Below, piece by piece: positions 28,871-37,735 of a DNA stretch of 64,000 nucleotides (its first letter is position 1; each line of letters begins with the position of its first letter). The translations under genes and the position numbers were made by a program. The notes under the pieces were generated by a model, which did no database searches, was not told the DNA's origin, and saw only the letters and a list, made by a program, of their open reading frames with translations. Source of the DNA: JAFGDI01 sp963662515 (GTDB lineage: Bacteria; Planctomycetota; Phycisphaerae; Sedimentisphaerales; SM23-30); assembly GCA_963662515.1 (NCBI GenBank), contig OY759675.1:2480001-2544000 (forward strand). Reading direction: 5' to 3'.

Positions 28871-30691
28871 ATGTGGAAAGACAGTGAAACGATAGATGAT
28901 TATCTGGATTTTGACTACCTGAAAAAATCATTGATATCAATTGTAAATGATAAGAACTTGTCACCATCGAGCATTGGTGTTTATGGTGATTGGGGAAGTG
29001 GTAAATCCAGCTTGATGAAAATGGCACAAGAAGATTTAGGGAAGGACAAGGATGTCTTGTGCATCTCGTTTAATGGCTGGCTTTTTGAAGGATATGAAGA
29101 TGCCAAATCTGCATTACTTGGAACGATTCTTGATAGCATAAAAGAGAATAGAACCCTTAAAGGCAAATGCCTTGGAAAACTCAAAAAGCTATATGATAGT
29201 GCAGATAAATTAAAAATTGCAAGTAAAGGGATAAAATACGGAATAGACTTTTTTGCAACTGGAGGTTTGGGAACACTAGCCGACATCACTATTAAGTCAT
29301 TAACGAATACTGTATTAGAAAAAGCCAAAAGCATAAGTGATGAAGATATTAAAGGCATGCTTTCACAAAAAACAGATAGTGCCGACCTCCGCCAAAGTAT
29401 AAAGACTTTTCATAAAGATTTTGCCGAATTGCTTAATGAAGCTAAAGTGTCAAAACTAGTTGTTTTTATAGATGAACTTGACAGATGTAGCCATGACACC
29501 ATACTAAACACGCTTGAAGCAATCCGATTGTTTTTGTTTGCTCCGAATACTTCATTTGTGATTGGGGCCGATGAGAGGCATGTACGAAACGCTGTTAAAT
29601 TTAAGTTTCCAGAAATAGAAGGTAATCAAGTTGATATTGGGAAAGAATACTTGGAAAAGCTTATTCAGTATCCTATTAGAATACCTCAAATGAGTCCAAG
29701 AGAAATTGAGTATTACATTATCTGTCTGTTACTTCAAAAAGAATTAGCTAATGAGAAATTTATTGACTTATTGAGATATATAAAAGAACAAAAAGAAATA
29801 AACTTTATTGATTTTGAGCTTACTTTTGAAACAATTCAGAAATTCGATCAAAACATAGCAGATAAATGTAAAGAAATTCTTTCGATTGCAAAGCAGTTAT
29901 CTTCAGTACTGGCAAATGGATTAAATGGCAATCCAAGACATTGCAAAAGATTTTTAAATTCTCTAGCAATGCGAGAAAGAATGGCTGATTCAAGAAATGT
30001 CAAACTGGATAGGAAATTACTGGCAAAAATCATGCTTTTAGAATATTTTCAGATCGAGTTATTGAAAAAAATTGGCGAAAACCTTTCTGAATCTGGAAAG
30101 CCTAATGGTCTAGCTAACGCAGAAGACGATAATTGGGAGAATAATGAACTGACAATCTGGAAAGATGATGTTTGGACACAAAAATGGATAAAAACTGAAC
30201 CTAAGCTTGGCAATACTGATTTAAGGCCATATTATTATTTCCTAAGAGAGAGCTTGTCAAGTCAGTATAATTTGAACAATCTTAAACTTAGTCCAGCGGC
30301 AGAAAAAATATTAAATTATCTTTTATCTTGCTCAGACACATTAAGAGGAAACGCTATAGAGATTTGCGATCAAGCTAATGAGTCTGAGGCAAATACGATC
30401 TTGCAGAAGTTATTTGAAGCCTTAACATCTGCGTCTGACATAAAAAACGAAATTCTAAAATCATTTTTAGATTGGGGTGCAAGTAGAAACTCTTTACATT
30501 TGAAAACAATTAATTATTTAAACCAGATATCTGGTAAAAAACTTTCTTTGGGACATATATCTTGGTTGGCTGGTTTTGCACAAAAAATACAGAAAGTATC
30601 CGAATTTAACAATATTACAAATAAGTGGAAAACCGAAAATACAAAGCTTGTAAAGGCTATTGATAATGCATTTGTTATGGGAGATAAATAA
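28871..30691 (+). CDS. qatA: Qat anti-phage system KAP-family ATPase QatA
   Basis: 606 residues from ATG at 28871, four nt after GAGGAG. It is a KAP P-loop NTPase: Walker A GDWGSGKSS at about 39-47, the KAP motif ISFNGWLFEGYEDAK at about 65-80, a long helical insert, Walker B VVFIDELDRC at about 197-206, and the sensor-like strand TSFVIGADERHV at about 227-238. The C-terminal 250 residues are helical with no named domain. It is the first gene of a four-gene overlapping operon with QatB, a QueC-like protein and a TatD DNase, the exact composition and order of the Qat defence system. The operon is visibly AT-richer than the flanking housekeeping genes, which suggests horizontal acquisition. Confidence 0.9.
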   Translation: MWKDSETIDDYLDFDYLKKSLISIVNDKNLSPSSIGVYGDWGSGKSSLMKMAQEDLGKDKDVLCISFNGWLFEGYEDAKSALLGTILDSIKENRTLKGKCLGKLKKLYDSADKLKIASKGIKYGIDFFATGGLGTLADITIKSLTNTVLEKAKSISDEDIKGMLSQKTDSADLRQSIKTFHKDFAELLNEAKVSKLVVFIDELDRCSHDTILNTLEAIRLFLFAPNTSFVIGADERHVRNAVKFKFPEIEGNQVDIGKEYLEKLIQYPIRIPQMSPREIEYYIICLLLQKELANEKFIDLLRYIKEQKEINFIDFELTFETIQKFDQNIADKCKEILSIAKQLSSVLANGLNGNPRHCKRFLNSLAMRERMADSRNVKLDRKLLAKIMLLEYFQIELLKKIGENLSESGKPNGLANAEDDNWENNELTIWKDDVWTQKWIKTEPKLGNTDLRPYYYFLRESLSSQYNLNNLKLSPAAEKILNYLLSCSDTLRGNAIEICDQANESEANTILQKLFEALTSASDIKNEILKSFLDWGASRNSLHLKTINYLNQISGKKLSLGHISWLAGFAQKIQKVSEFNNITNKWKTENTKLVKAIDNAFVMGDK

Positions 30692-31542
30692 TGGGAACAT
30701 CAAGTCCATATGGAGGCCCTTCAGGGGGAAATCCCTTATTGCCAGAGGGTTTTTTTGATGACAATTCTGATGAGACTGATAATGCAAGTGATTCGGAAGT
30801 TGATCCATCGGCAGAGCTTGTAGTTGATGATAGTCAAGAAGAAAATGATAATATATACACACCAAATCACTGGTCAAGTGCAAAGACTTCTGCTTCAAAT
30901 TATGCTTCTGGGAGATCGAATGACTACAGGAAGCCAGTCTCCAATCATGTAAAAGCTGCTGGAGGTGGAAAGGCTGCTGCAAAATCGGCTAGAGCTGGTA
31001 AAGCTACAGTTGGTTCATTCGCTAATTTCTTATCAGGCGTGACAAAATCTGGTATTCATCAAGTCTTGTCTGATTATAAAATAGCATATGAGGGCCGAAA
31101 AGTTGAAGATGTATTAAATGATATAGTCAATATCATTGCACCAGTACCTGCAACAAAAGAAGATGCTGTAGCGAGAAATGCGTTTCTGGAGGTTATGGGT
31201 TACCTATACGAAAATATCGAGATGAATGGAGGGGATATAGAAAGTCTCAATAATCTTACTCCTGAAACCTGCAATGATATTATCTCCAAGTATTTATCTT
31301 CATATATATATAATAGATTTCTTAAAGATTTAGGTAGTCGTTTTGACAATAAGGCAATGAATATTAATGATATATGTAAGAAAGAGAAAGATATCAGAGA
31401 TTATATTGAGGGTAAAGTGAATTCAAGCTTTGGCAAATATAATGGGAATAATAAAGTTTTTGATTCTCAAAAAATACAGAGAGAAGCTGGAAAAATTTAT
31501 AAAGATTGTTACGAAGTAATTGAGGATTATATAAATGAATGA
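30691..31542 (+). CDS. qatB: Qat anti-phage system protein QatB
   Basis: 283 residues; its ATG overlaps the qatA stop by one base (TAATG). The first residues MGTSSPYGGP ... NPLLPEGF are the recognisable start of QatB proteins. Then comes an acidic, Ser/Asp-rich low-complexity stretch (about 24-56), a Gly/Ala/Lys-rich stretch (about 88-106) and a helical C-terminal domain. It has no known enzymatic motif. QatB is needed for defence in the characterised system, but its biochemical role is not established, as far as I know. The call rests on N-terminal resemblance plus position between the ATPase and the QueC-like gene. Confidence 0.85.
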   Translation: MGTSSPYGGPSGGNPLLPEGFFDDNSDETDNASDSEVDPSAELVVDDSQEENDNIYTPNHWSSAKTSASNYASGRSNDYRKPVSNHVKAAGGGKAAAKSARAGKATVGSFANFLSGVTKSGIHQVLSDYKIAYEGRKVEDVLNDIVNIIAPVPATKEDAVARNAFLEVMGYLYENIEMNGGDIESLNNLTPETCNDIISKYLSSYIYNRFLKDLGSRFDNKAMNINDICKKEKDIRDYIEGKVNSSFGKYNGNNKVFDSQKIQREAGKIYKDCYEVIEDYINE

Positions 31543-32845
31543 AATCAATATTATATGTAGGCTTAATCCTGATGATGAGTATTCTATTACAGAGAAATTT
31601 CATTCCGTAAATCTAAGTAATAAAGAGAAATGCGATTTCACTTTTTGGGCAAAGGCAAAGAAGTTTGAATTTCAGAATTTCTTTTCAAATGAAGCACTAG
31701 ACTTATTTTATCTGTCTCATTTCGTATATTATGCGGATAAAGTAATTCAGAGGTCACTGTTCGAGGATTCGTGGACCAGAACAATTACATTGCATGTTCC
31801 TGTTCTATCAATTACTCGAATGAAAAAGATTAAAAGACAGCTTGAAGGCATGTTAAGTTTTTTAAGTGGTGACATTTGGGAGTTAAATTTCAGAAAGAGA
31901 GAGCTTAACAAAGAAGAGACAAAGACAAAGAGGCAGATTAAGCCACTGATTAATTCTGAGATTATTCCTGATATAATTTGCATGTTTTCTGGAGGCCTAG
32001 ATTCGTTTATAGGCGCTATCGACATATTAAGTGCTACGAAGAATGTTAATTTTGTCAGTCATTATGGTGGTGGTAAAAGTGCAAAACCGTATCAAGATTT
32101 GTTGAAAAACAAATTAATTAGTCGGTTTAATATTGATGAAAGTCAATTTTATAGCTTTTGTTTTGTCCCTAAGATTAAAAATATCCAAAAGGAAAATACA
32201 GAAAGAACCAGGTCATTCTTGTTTTTTTCATATGCTATTCTGCTGGCATCCTCGTATGATCGAAATATTGAGTTGATGATTCCGGAAAATGGATTAATAT
32301 CATTGAATATTCCACTAACACATGCTAGGTTGGGAAGCAATAGCACCAGAACTACACATCCATACTATATTGAGTCATTACAATCAGTTATTAATAGTTT
32401 GGACATTAAAGTCACATTAAGTAATCACTACCAGTTTAAAACCAAAGGTGAGATGCTCGTTGAGTGTAAAGATTTAGAATTCGCAAGCAAAAACCTGTCT
32501 AATACTATGTCATGTTCACACTCTGACAATTCAAGATATGCAGGTGAAAACCAGTCTAAGCATTGTGGATATTGCCTCCCTTGTGTAATTAGGCGAGCCG
32601 CTATAAAAAAAGCTGGGTTCAATTTTAACGAAGGATATAAAGATAAGTCTTTCAAGTCAGGAAATGCTTCATTACACAACTTGTATTCTTTTAAATTAGC
32701 AATTAATAAGTTTGCGGAAAATGAATCCCATTATTTCTTAACTGTTAATGAATCAGGCCCGATAAGGAATCATTTAGATGATTTTATCTCTGTTTACAAA
32801 AGAGGCATGAATGAAGTAAAGGGGTTTATAGAAACTATAAAATGA
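31535..32845 (+). CDS. qatC: Qat anti-phage system QueC-like protein QatC
   Basis: 436 residues; overlaps qatB by 8 bp. It has the PP-loop ATP pyrophosphatase motif SGGLDS at about 152-157 and a QueC-type zinc site, C327 ... C344-x2-C347-x2-C350. QueC makes preQ0 from CDG in 7-deazaguanine synthesis, but here there are about 150 extra N-terminal residues and no other queuosine genes nearby, so the role is defence rather than tRNA modification. By analogy to other QueC-like defence proteins it may modify a protein N-terminus or a nucleotide; that part is inference. All catalytic and zinc residues I can recognise are present. Confidence 0.9.
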   Translation: MNEINIICRLNPDDEYSITEKFHSVNLSNKEKCDFTFWAKAKKFEFQNFFSNEALDLFYLSHFVYYADKVIQRSLFEDSWTRTITLHVPVLSITRMKKIKRQLEGMLSFLSGDIWELNFRKRELNKEETKTKRQIKPLINSEIIPDIICMFSGGLDSFIGAIDILSATKNVNFVSHYGGGKSAKPYQDLLKNKLISRFNIDESQFYSFCFVPKIKNIQKENTERTRSFLFFSYAILLASSYDRNIELMIPENGLISLNIPLTHARLGSNSTRTTHPYYIESLQSVINSLDIKVTLSNHYQFKTKGEMLVECKDLEFASKNLSNTMSCSHSDNSRYAGENQSKHCGYCLPCVIRRAAIKKAGFNFNEGYKDKSFKSGNASLHNLYSFKLAINKFAENESHYFLTVNESGPIRNHLDDFISVYKRGMNEVKGFIETIK

Positions 32846-33579
32846 ATTATTTACATGATACGCATTTGCATCTTGATTTATACAATAAACAGATGCATGA
32901 AATAATTACTGAAATAGAAGACAATGGAATTCAAACCATTGCTGTAACGAATCTACCTGTGTTATATGAAAAACTTTCACGGGCAATATCTTCAGATAAT
33001 ATCCATGTATCACTTGGTTTTCATCCCGAATTGGTGTACGAATATCAAAAGTATATCAGTTTAATGTGGAAATACTTAGATCAAGTTAAATATATAGGAG
33101 AAGTTGGCTTAGACATTAAGTATGTTTCTCAAGATAATCGAAAATGTCAATTATTGTTTTTCAGTGAATTAGTTAATAGATGTTCTAGTATTGGAGGAAA
33201 AGTTCTTTCGGTTCATTCTAGAGGTAGTGAAAAAGAAGTATTAGAAATGATACCATTCAATTACAATGGCAAAATTATATTACACTGGTTTTCTGGGTCA
33301 ATTAAAAGTTTAAAAGAGGCTATTGCAAAGGATTGTTTTTTTTCAGTTAATCCACAAATGCTTCTTTCAGAAAATGGCAGAAAGCTTATCAATGAAATTC
33401 CTTTAAATAAACTCCTGCTAGAAAGCGATGGACCGTTCGTCAAAGTTAATGATAAGATAATCACTCCGATAGACATCAAGCATCATGCTATTAATTTAGC
33501 TAATTATCTTAAATATGATGTTATTAAGTTATTTAAAATATTAAATTATAATTTTGCTCAATTAAATAATATATCCTGA
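32842..33579 (+). CDS. qatD: Qat anti-phage system TatD-family DNase QatD
   Basis: 245 residues; overlaps qatC by 4 bp (ATGA). The TatD metal-site residues are all visible: DTHLHLD (H8, H10), GEVGLD (E87), SVHSRG (H125), ILHWFSG (H148) and LESDGP (D196). It is predicted to be a metal-dependent (deoxy)ribonuclease and the effector or processing enzyme of the Qat system. It is the last gene of the operon; no clear terminator follows, and the downstream DNA is repeat-rich. A housekeeping TatD role is unlikely because of the overlap with qatC. Confidence 0.9.
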   Translation: MNYLHDTHLHLDLYNKQMHEIITEIEDNGIQTIAVTNLPVLYEKLSRAISSDNIHVSLGFHPELVYEYQKYISLMWKYLDQVKYIGEVGLDIKYVSQDNRKCQLLFFSELVNRCSSIGGKVLSVHSRGSEKEVLEMIPFNYNGKIILHWFSGSIKSLKEAIAKDCFFSVNPQMLLSENGRKLINEIPLNKLLLESDGPFVKVNDKIITPIDIKHHAINLANYLKYDVIKLFKILNYNFAQLNNIS

Positions 33580-34373
33580 GATAAATAGAGATTTAATCTG
33601 CGTTAATCGTTTCAATCTGAATCTTCCTGAGCAGCCCGTCCTGAGCTTGTCGAAGGGTGTCGAAGGGCGGATAAAAATAAACATTAAAGAATATTGCACA
33701 TGAAGTAAGTGAAGCAAGTGAAGGTAATATAATAGACGCTCTTAAAACTTCACTACCTTCAATAACTTCACGGTAAAAAATCTTCTCTCTGCGTCTTAGC
33801 GTCTTGGCGTTAATATAAAGCCATCGGATAGTCAGTTGCGAGTAGTTCAAAGGAAATTAGGGACAGCCACCTAATAAGTTATAATGCCTTGAAACAGATG
33901 TTTTGAATGAATGTAATAAAGATTAAGAATGTTAACCATGAAGGGCATGGAGGTATTGAAGGGAAGATATATAACTTCACGACCTTCTAAACTTCATGGT
34001 GAAAATATTCTCTTTGCGTCTTTGCGGGAAATTAGGGACAGCCATCTAATAAGTTATAATGCTTTGAAAGAGGTGTTTTGCATGAATATAATAGAAGAAG
34101 AGAGTCAGGAATATAATAAAACGAACCGCGGATAGACGCAGATTCACGCAGATTAATAAAATTGTCTTATCTGCGTTCATCGGCGTAATCTGCGGTTCAA
34201 AATGGTTTTTAGTTATTAGTTTTAAGTTGTTAGTTTTTTTTAAGTTCCGCCCGTCTGGCGTAAAGACCCGCCCGTGCGGCCCCGAAGCCAGTTCAGGATA
34301 AACTCCAGCACCTCCACTAACTCCACTACCTACACGGTGAAAAAGAATTGAACAAGTAACAAATAACAAGTTA
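33580..34373. other. Non-coding repeat-rich downstream flank of the Qat operon
   Basis: No credible gene. It holds a direct repeat of about 65 bp at 33852-33918 and 34027-34093 (both beginning ggaaattagggacagcca), short-period sequences (33935-33960 accatgaagggcatgg-type; 34120-34200 gcagattcacgcagatt-type) and CCTGAGCTTGTCGAAGGG at about 33641. These look like remnants of several small repeat families. Confidence 0.6.
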
Positions 34374-34814
34374 AGGTATTCGCTGCGCTCATGGCTGAAT
34401 AACCAACTGAAGGGCTTGTTGCCCAGAAGAAATATACTGTTTTTCGCATAACTATTATGCTAATATGCTCAACATAACCAGCAATGCTACACTAAGAATC
34501 ACAAGCAAGGATGCTTGTGCTACCTTTGGGCAACACGCCCTGAAGATTGGAACTCTTAAAGCTCGCTGAAGCTCGCGTTAAAGTTTCGCCCGTCTGGCCT
34601 GTCCTGAGCTTGCCGATGGGCGTAAAGACCTGCGTGCATCTGCGTTAATCTGATCCGCCCGCCCGGCGTAAGGGCATCTGCGGTTCAATAAACTCTTACA
34701 TTTTCTCTGTGTCCTCTGTGACCTCTGTGGTTAAAAAAAGAAAATATAATGTCAAGCCCCGAAGCCAGTTCGGGATTTCGGAATACCTCAGCAGCGTAAA
34801 CGCTGGACTCTTAC
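34374..34814. repeat. 441-bp direct repeat, copy A
   Basis: Matches 34902-35342 at an exact offset of 528 bp, with one difference that I can find (C at 34536, T at 35064). It contains one MITE-like element, the flank-repeat sequence in inverted orientation relative to 27793-27893, and a ctctgtgtcctctgtg short-period stretch. The 87-bp spacer between copies is unrelated. Confidence 0.92.
34413..34539. mobile_element. 127-bp MITE-like element, copy 1
   Basis: Terminal inverted repeats GGCTTGTTGCCCA (34413-34425) and TGGGCAACACGCC (34527-34539), 12 of 13 matching. Flanked by direct duplications CTGAAG at 34407-34412 and 34540-34545. The related sites at 27839-27844 and 28214-28219 carry a single CTGAAG (as CTTCAG, opposite strand) with no insert. 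The interior has a palindromic cacaagcaaggatgcttgtg and no coding capacity, so any transposition would need a transposase in trans. Confidence 0.75.
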
Positions 34815-34901
34815 GAATAACCTCCACTAACTCCACTAACTCCACGGTGAAAGAAAAAAAATTGAAGAAGTAACAAGTAAAAAGTCAAAAGTAAAAAGCT
34901 G

Positions 34902-35342
34902 AGGTATTCGCTGCGCTCATGGCTGAATAACCAACTGAAGGGCTTGTTGCCCAGAAGAAATATACTGTTTTTCGCATAACTATTATGCTAATATGCTCAA
35001 CATAACCAGCAATGCTACACTAAGAATCACAAGCAAGGATGCTTGTGCTACCTTTGGGCAACATGCCCTGAAGATTGGAACTCTTAAAGCTCGCTGAAGC
35101 TCGCGTTAAAGTTTCGCCCGTCTGGCCTGTCCTGAGCTTGCCGATGGGCGTAAAGACCTGCGTGCATCTGCGTTAATCTGATCCGCCCGCCCGGCGTAAG
35201 GGCATCTGCGGTTCAATAAACTCTTACATTTTCTCTGTGTCCTCTGTGACCTCTGTGGTTAAAAAAAGAAAATATAATGTCAAGCCCCGAAGCCAGTTCG
35301 GGATTTCGGAATACCTCAGCAGCGTAAACGCTGGACTCTTAC
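34902..35342. repeat. 441-bp direct repeat, copy B
   Basis: Second copy of 34374-34814. Near identity implies a recent duplication or gene conversion. It contains the second MITE-like element. Sequence after 35342 diverges at once from that after 34814. Confidence 0.92.
34941..35067. mobile_element. 127-bp MITE-like element, copy 2
   Basis: Same element as at 34413-34539, with right end TGGGCAACATGCC and CTGAAG duplications at 34935-34940 and 35068-35073. Since it lies inside the 441-bp duplication it was probably copied along with it rather than inserted independently. Confidence 0.75.
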
Positions 35343-35700
35343 AAAAAGAGCTTAACCACGAATCACACGAACTACACGAAACTTAAAATAATTCTTCTTT
35401 TAGTGTCTTTCGCCTGCCCTGAGCTTGTCGAAGGGTGTGCTTGGTGGTAAAAAAAACTCTTAAATTATTATTAAGAAAAGAGACTAGATTAATTCGCAAC
35501 CAAGATGGTTACGCTACCTGGCCCCGCCCGTGCGGCGGACCTTACGCCGGTCAGGCGAACCTTTGATAACCCGGCTTGCCATTCCAACTGAAGCCAAAAT
35601 TGACAGATGCCACTGGCAAGACCCGCCCGTGCGGCGTAAGCACTTTTTGATACTGAAAATTGGGTTTCGGTCTGGAATATGCCCAAAAGCGGACCTTAAA

Positions 35701-36281
35701 TTGGTAATTTCATATAGCAAAACGGTAATTTCATTGAGCGAATCGTCAAAAAAAGTAGCGGGCGAGCGATTTCATGCAGCCAGTCGTCAAAAAAAATAGC
35801 CAGCGGGCGATCTCAATGAGCGAATTGGTAATTTCATCAAGCGAATCGACGATTTTAACTGCGGATCGGCGATTTGAGGTAGCGAACTGACGATTTGAAT
35901 GAACAGATCGATAATTTCATCGAGCAGGCAGGTAGAAAATTCAGCGGGCTGGTCGGAAAAGTAGCCAGTTGGCGATTTCAACCAGCAAATCGACGATTTC
36001 AACGAGCGAATTGGCAAAATTAAGAGCGAATCGCTGATTTCAACAAGCAGGTCGGAAATTTCATGTAGCAAATTGCCGATTTCATATAGCAAATCGGTAA
36101 TTTCAACGAGCGGGCGGATCGGAAAATCTGCCTGCCGGTCGTTTTAACATTCAAAATGGTCGTTTCAACCAGCGAATCGGTAATTTCATACAGCAGATTG
36201 GCAATTTCACTTAGCAAGTCGGCAATTTCATGCAGCGAATCGGTAATTTCACTTAGCGAATTGCCAATATTAATGAGCAGG
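35701..36281. repeat. Degenerate 21-bp satellite
   Basis: Roughly 25 degenerate units of consensus TCGGTAATTTCAAYRAGCGAA; many are exactly 21 nt, some 18-24. The minus-strand translation gives recurrent heptads of the type L-L-x-E-I-x-D, but units of irregular length shift the frame at least once, so no single protein spans it. Either a non-coding satellite or a decayed heptad-repeat gene. It lies just upstream of the metK terminator. Confidence 0.8.
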
Positions 36282-36447
36282 CTTGAGAAAAAACTGGTCA
36301 GGTGTGAGTCGTTTTTTTCCGGCTGTATATAATAACAGTACAGTGAGACAGTTATTGTTTGTTCTGTGAAAAATGAAATAGTATGAGATAGAGAGCACAA
36401 GCAGCACTTAATACCCAGCAAAAGGCAGACTGAATATAAAAAACAAA

Positions 36448-36481
36448 AAAAGCGGACACCTGTCTGCAAGTGTCCGCTTTT
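36448..36481 (-). terminator. Terminator of metK
   Basis: Hairpin AAAAGCGGACAC, 10-nt loop, GTGTCCGCTTTT; on the minus strand the stem ends in a T-rich run (TTTTTTTGTTT). About 30 bp past the metK stop. Confidence 0.85.
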
Positions 36482-36511
36482 CTATATAATGATTATAAGT
36501 ATGCCGATTGA

Positions 36512-37735
36512 TTAAAGGCCGGCGAGCTTTTTGAGCTGGTCAACCTTATCGGTCAGCTCCCAGGTGAACCCTTCCCCTTTACGACCAAAATGGCCGTGGG
36601 CTGCGGTTTCCTGATAGATCGGGCGCTTGAGCTTGAGGTGATTTATTATACCACCCGGTGTCAGCGGGAACACTTCACGCACGATCTTTTCGATCTGTGA
36701 GTCCTTGATCTTGCCCGTACCCATAGTATCAACGCGGACAGAAACAGGCTCTGCTACACCAATAGCATAGGCAAGCTGCACTTCGCAATTGTCCGCCAGG
36801 CCTGAAGCTACTATATTCTTGGCAACATATCGGGCCATGTAAGCAGCAGAACGGTCAACCTTGGATGGGTCCTTGCCAGAGAAAGCACCACCACCATGAC
36901 GACCCATACCGCCATAAGTATCAACAATGATCTTACGACCGGTCAGACCGCAATCACCATGAGGACCACCAACAACAAATCTGCCGGTTGGGTTAACATA
37001 TATCTTGAGATTTTTATCAACCAGCTTCTTAGGCAGAACAGGCATAATAACCTGATCTATTACTTCCTTGCACAGTTTCTTGTATGGCACATCCGGAGCG
37101 TGCTGCGTAGAGATAACAACAGTATCAATACGAACAGGTGTCAGACCATCATACTCAACTGTAACCTGACTTTTACTGTCCGGTCTCATCCAGGTGAGCT
37201 TCTTGCTCTTACGCAACTTCGCCATACGCTCTACCAGACGGTGAGCCAGGTGAATAGGCAAGGGCATAAGTTCTGGTGTATCTTTACAGGCATAACCAAA
37301 CATAAGCCCCTGATCGCCAGCCCCCTGCTCTTTATTATAAACACCCTTGCCGGCAGTTACTCCCTGACTGATATCTGGAGACTGCTCATCTATTGTTATC
37401 ATTACAGCGCAGGTTTTACCATCAATTCCATACTCCGGATTATCGTAGCCGATACCAGTAAGGGTATTTCTGACGATCTCCTGTAGATTCACATCAGCTT
37501 TTGTGGTTATTTCACCAGCTATTACGGCCAGACCGGTTGTCACCATGGTCTCACAGGCAACCCGGCTGTCAGGATCCTGAGCCAGCATGGCATCAAGTAC
37601 AGCATCAGATATCTGATCTGCTACCTTGTCAGGGTGTCCCATACTCACAGATTCGCTGGTAAACAAATACCGGTTCGACAGATCAGGCGTTACAGCGCAT
37701 TTAGCATTCTTCTTACAAACACTTTTCTTGGCCAA
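36512..37735 (-). CDS. metK: S-adenosylmethionine synthetase
   Basis: 407 residues; makes SAM from methionine and ATP. Signatures: GHPDKVADQISDAVLDAML at about 33-51, GAGDQGLMFGYA at about 136-147, GGHG-type loop as GGMGRHGGGAFSGKDPSKVDRS, and the C-terminal AAHGHFGRKGEGFTWE. The start is TTG at 37735, supported by AAGGAG 8 nt upstream; there is no good ATG nearby. The N-terminus has about 20 residues before the core (KKSVCKKNAKCAV), slightly longer than usual. It is a monocistronic gene with an extended leader and a strong terminator. Confidence 0.96.
   Translation of the reverse strand: MAKKSVCKKNAKCAVTPDLSNRYLFTSESVSMGHPDKVADQISDAVLDAMLAQDPDSRVACETMVTTGLAVIAGEITTKADVNLQEIVRNTLTGIGYDNPEYGIDGKTCAVMITIDEQSPDISQGVTAGKGVYNKEQGAGDQGLMFGYACKDTPELMPLPIHLAHRLVERMAKLRKSKKLTWMRPDSKSQVTVEYDGLTPVRIDTVVISTQHAPDVPYKKLCKEVIDQVIMPVLPKKLVDKNLKIYVNPTGRFVVGGPHGDCGLTGRKIIVDTYGGMGRHGGGAFSGKDPSKVDRSAAYMARYVAKNIVASGLADNCEVQLAYAIGVAEPVSVRVDTMGTGKIKDSQIEKIVREVFPLTPGGIINHLKLKRPIYQETAAHGHFGRKGEGFTWELTDKVDQLKKLAGL

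Noticed and set aside
31535..32845. QueC as queuosine/preQ0 biosynthesis enzyme
   Set aside because: No other queuosine genes nearby, long extra N-terminus, and it overlaps QatB and TatD genes; the Qat context explains it better.
35701..36281. CRISPR-like short repeats or an intact coiled-coil gene
   Set aside because: No unique spacers between units; frame shifts and irregular units break any coding frame, and there is no start with ribosome site.
36896..37486. 196-codon plus-strand frame opposite metK
   Set aside because: Shadow of metK on the other strand; no family features.
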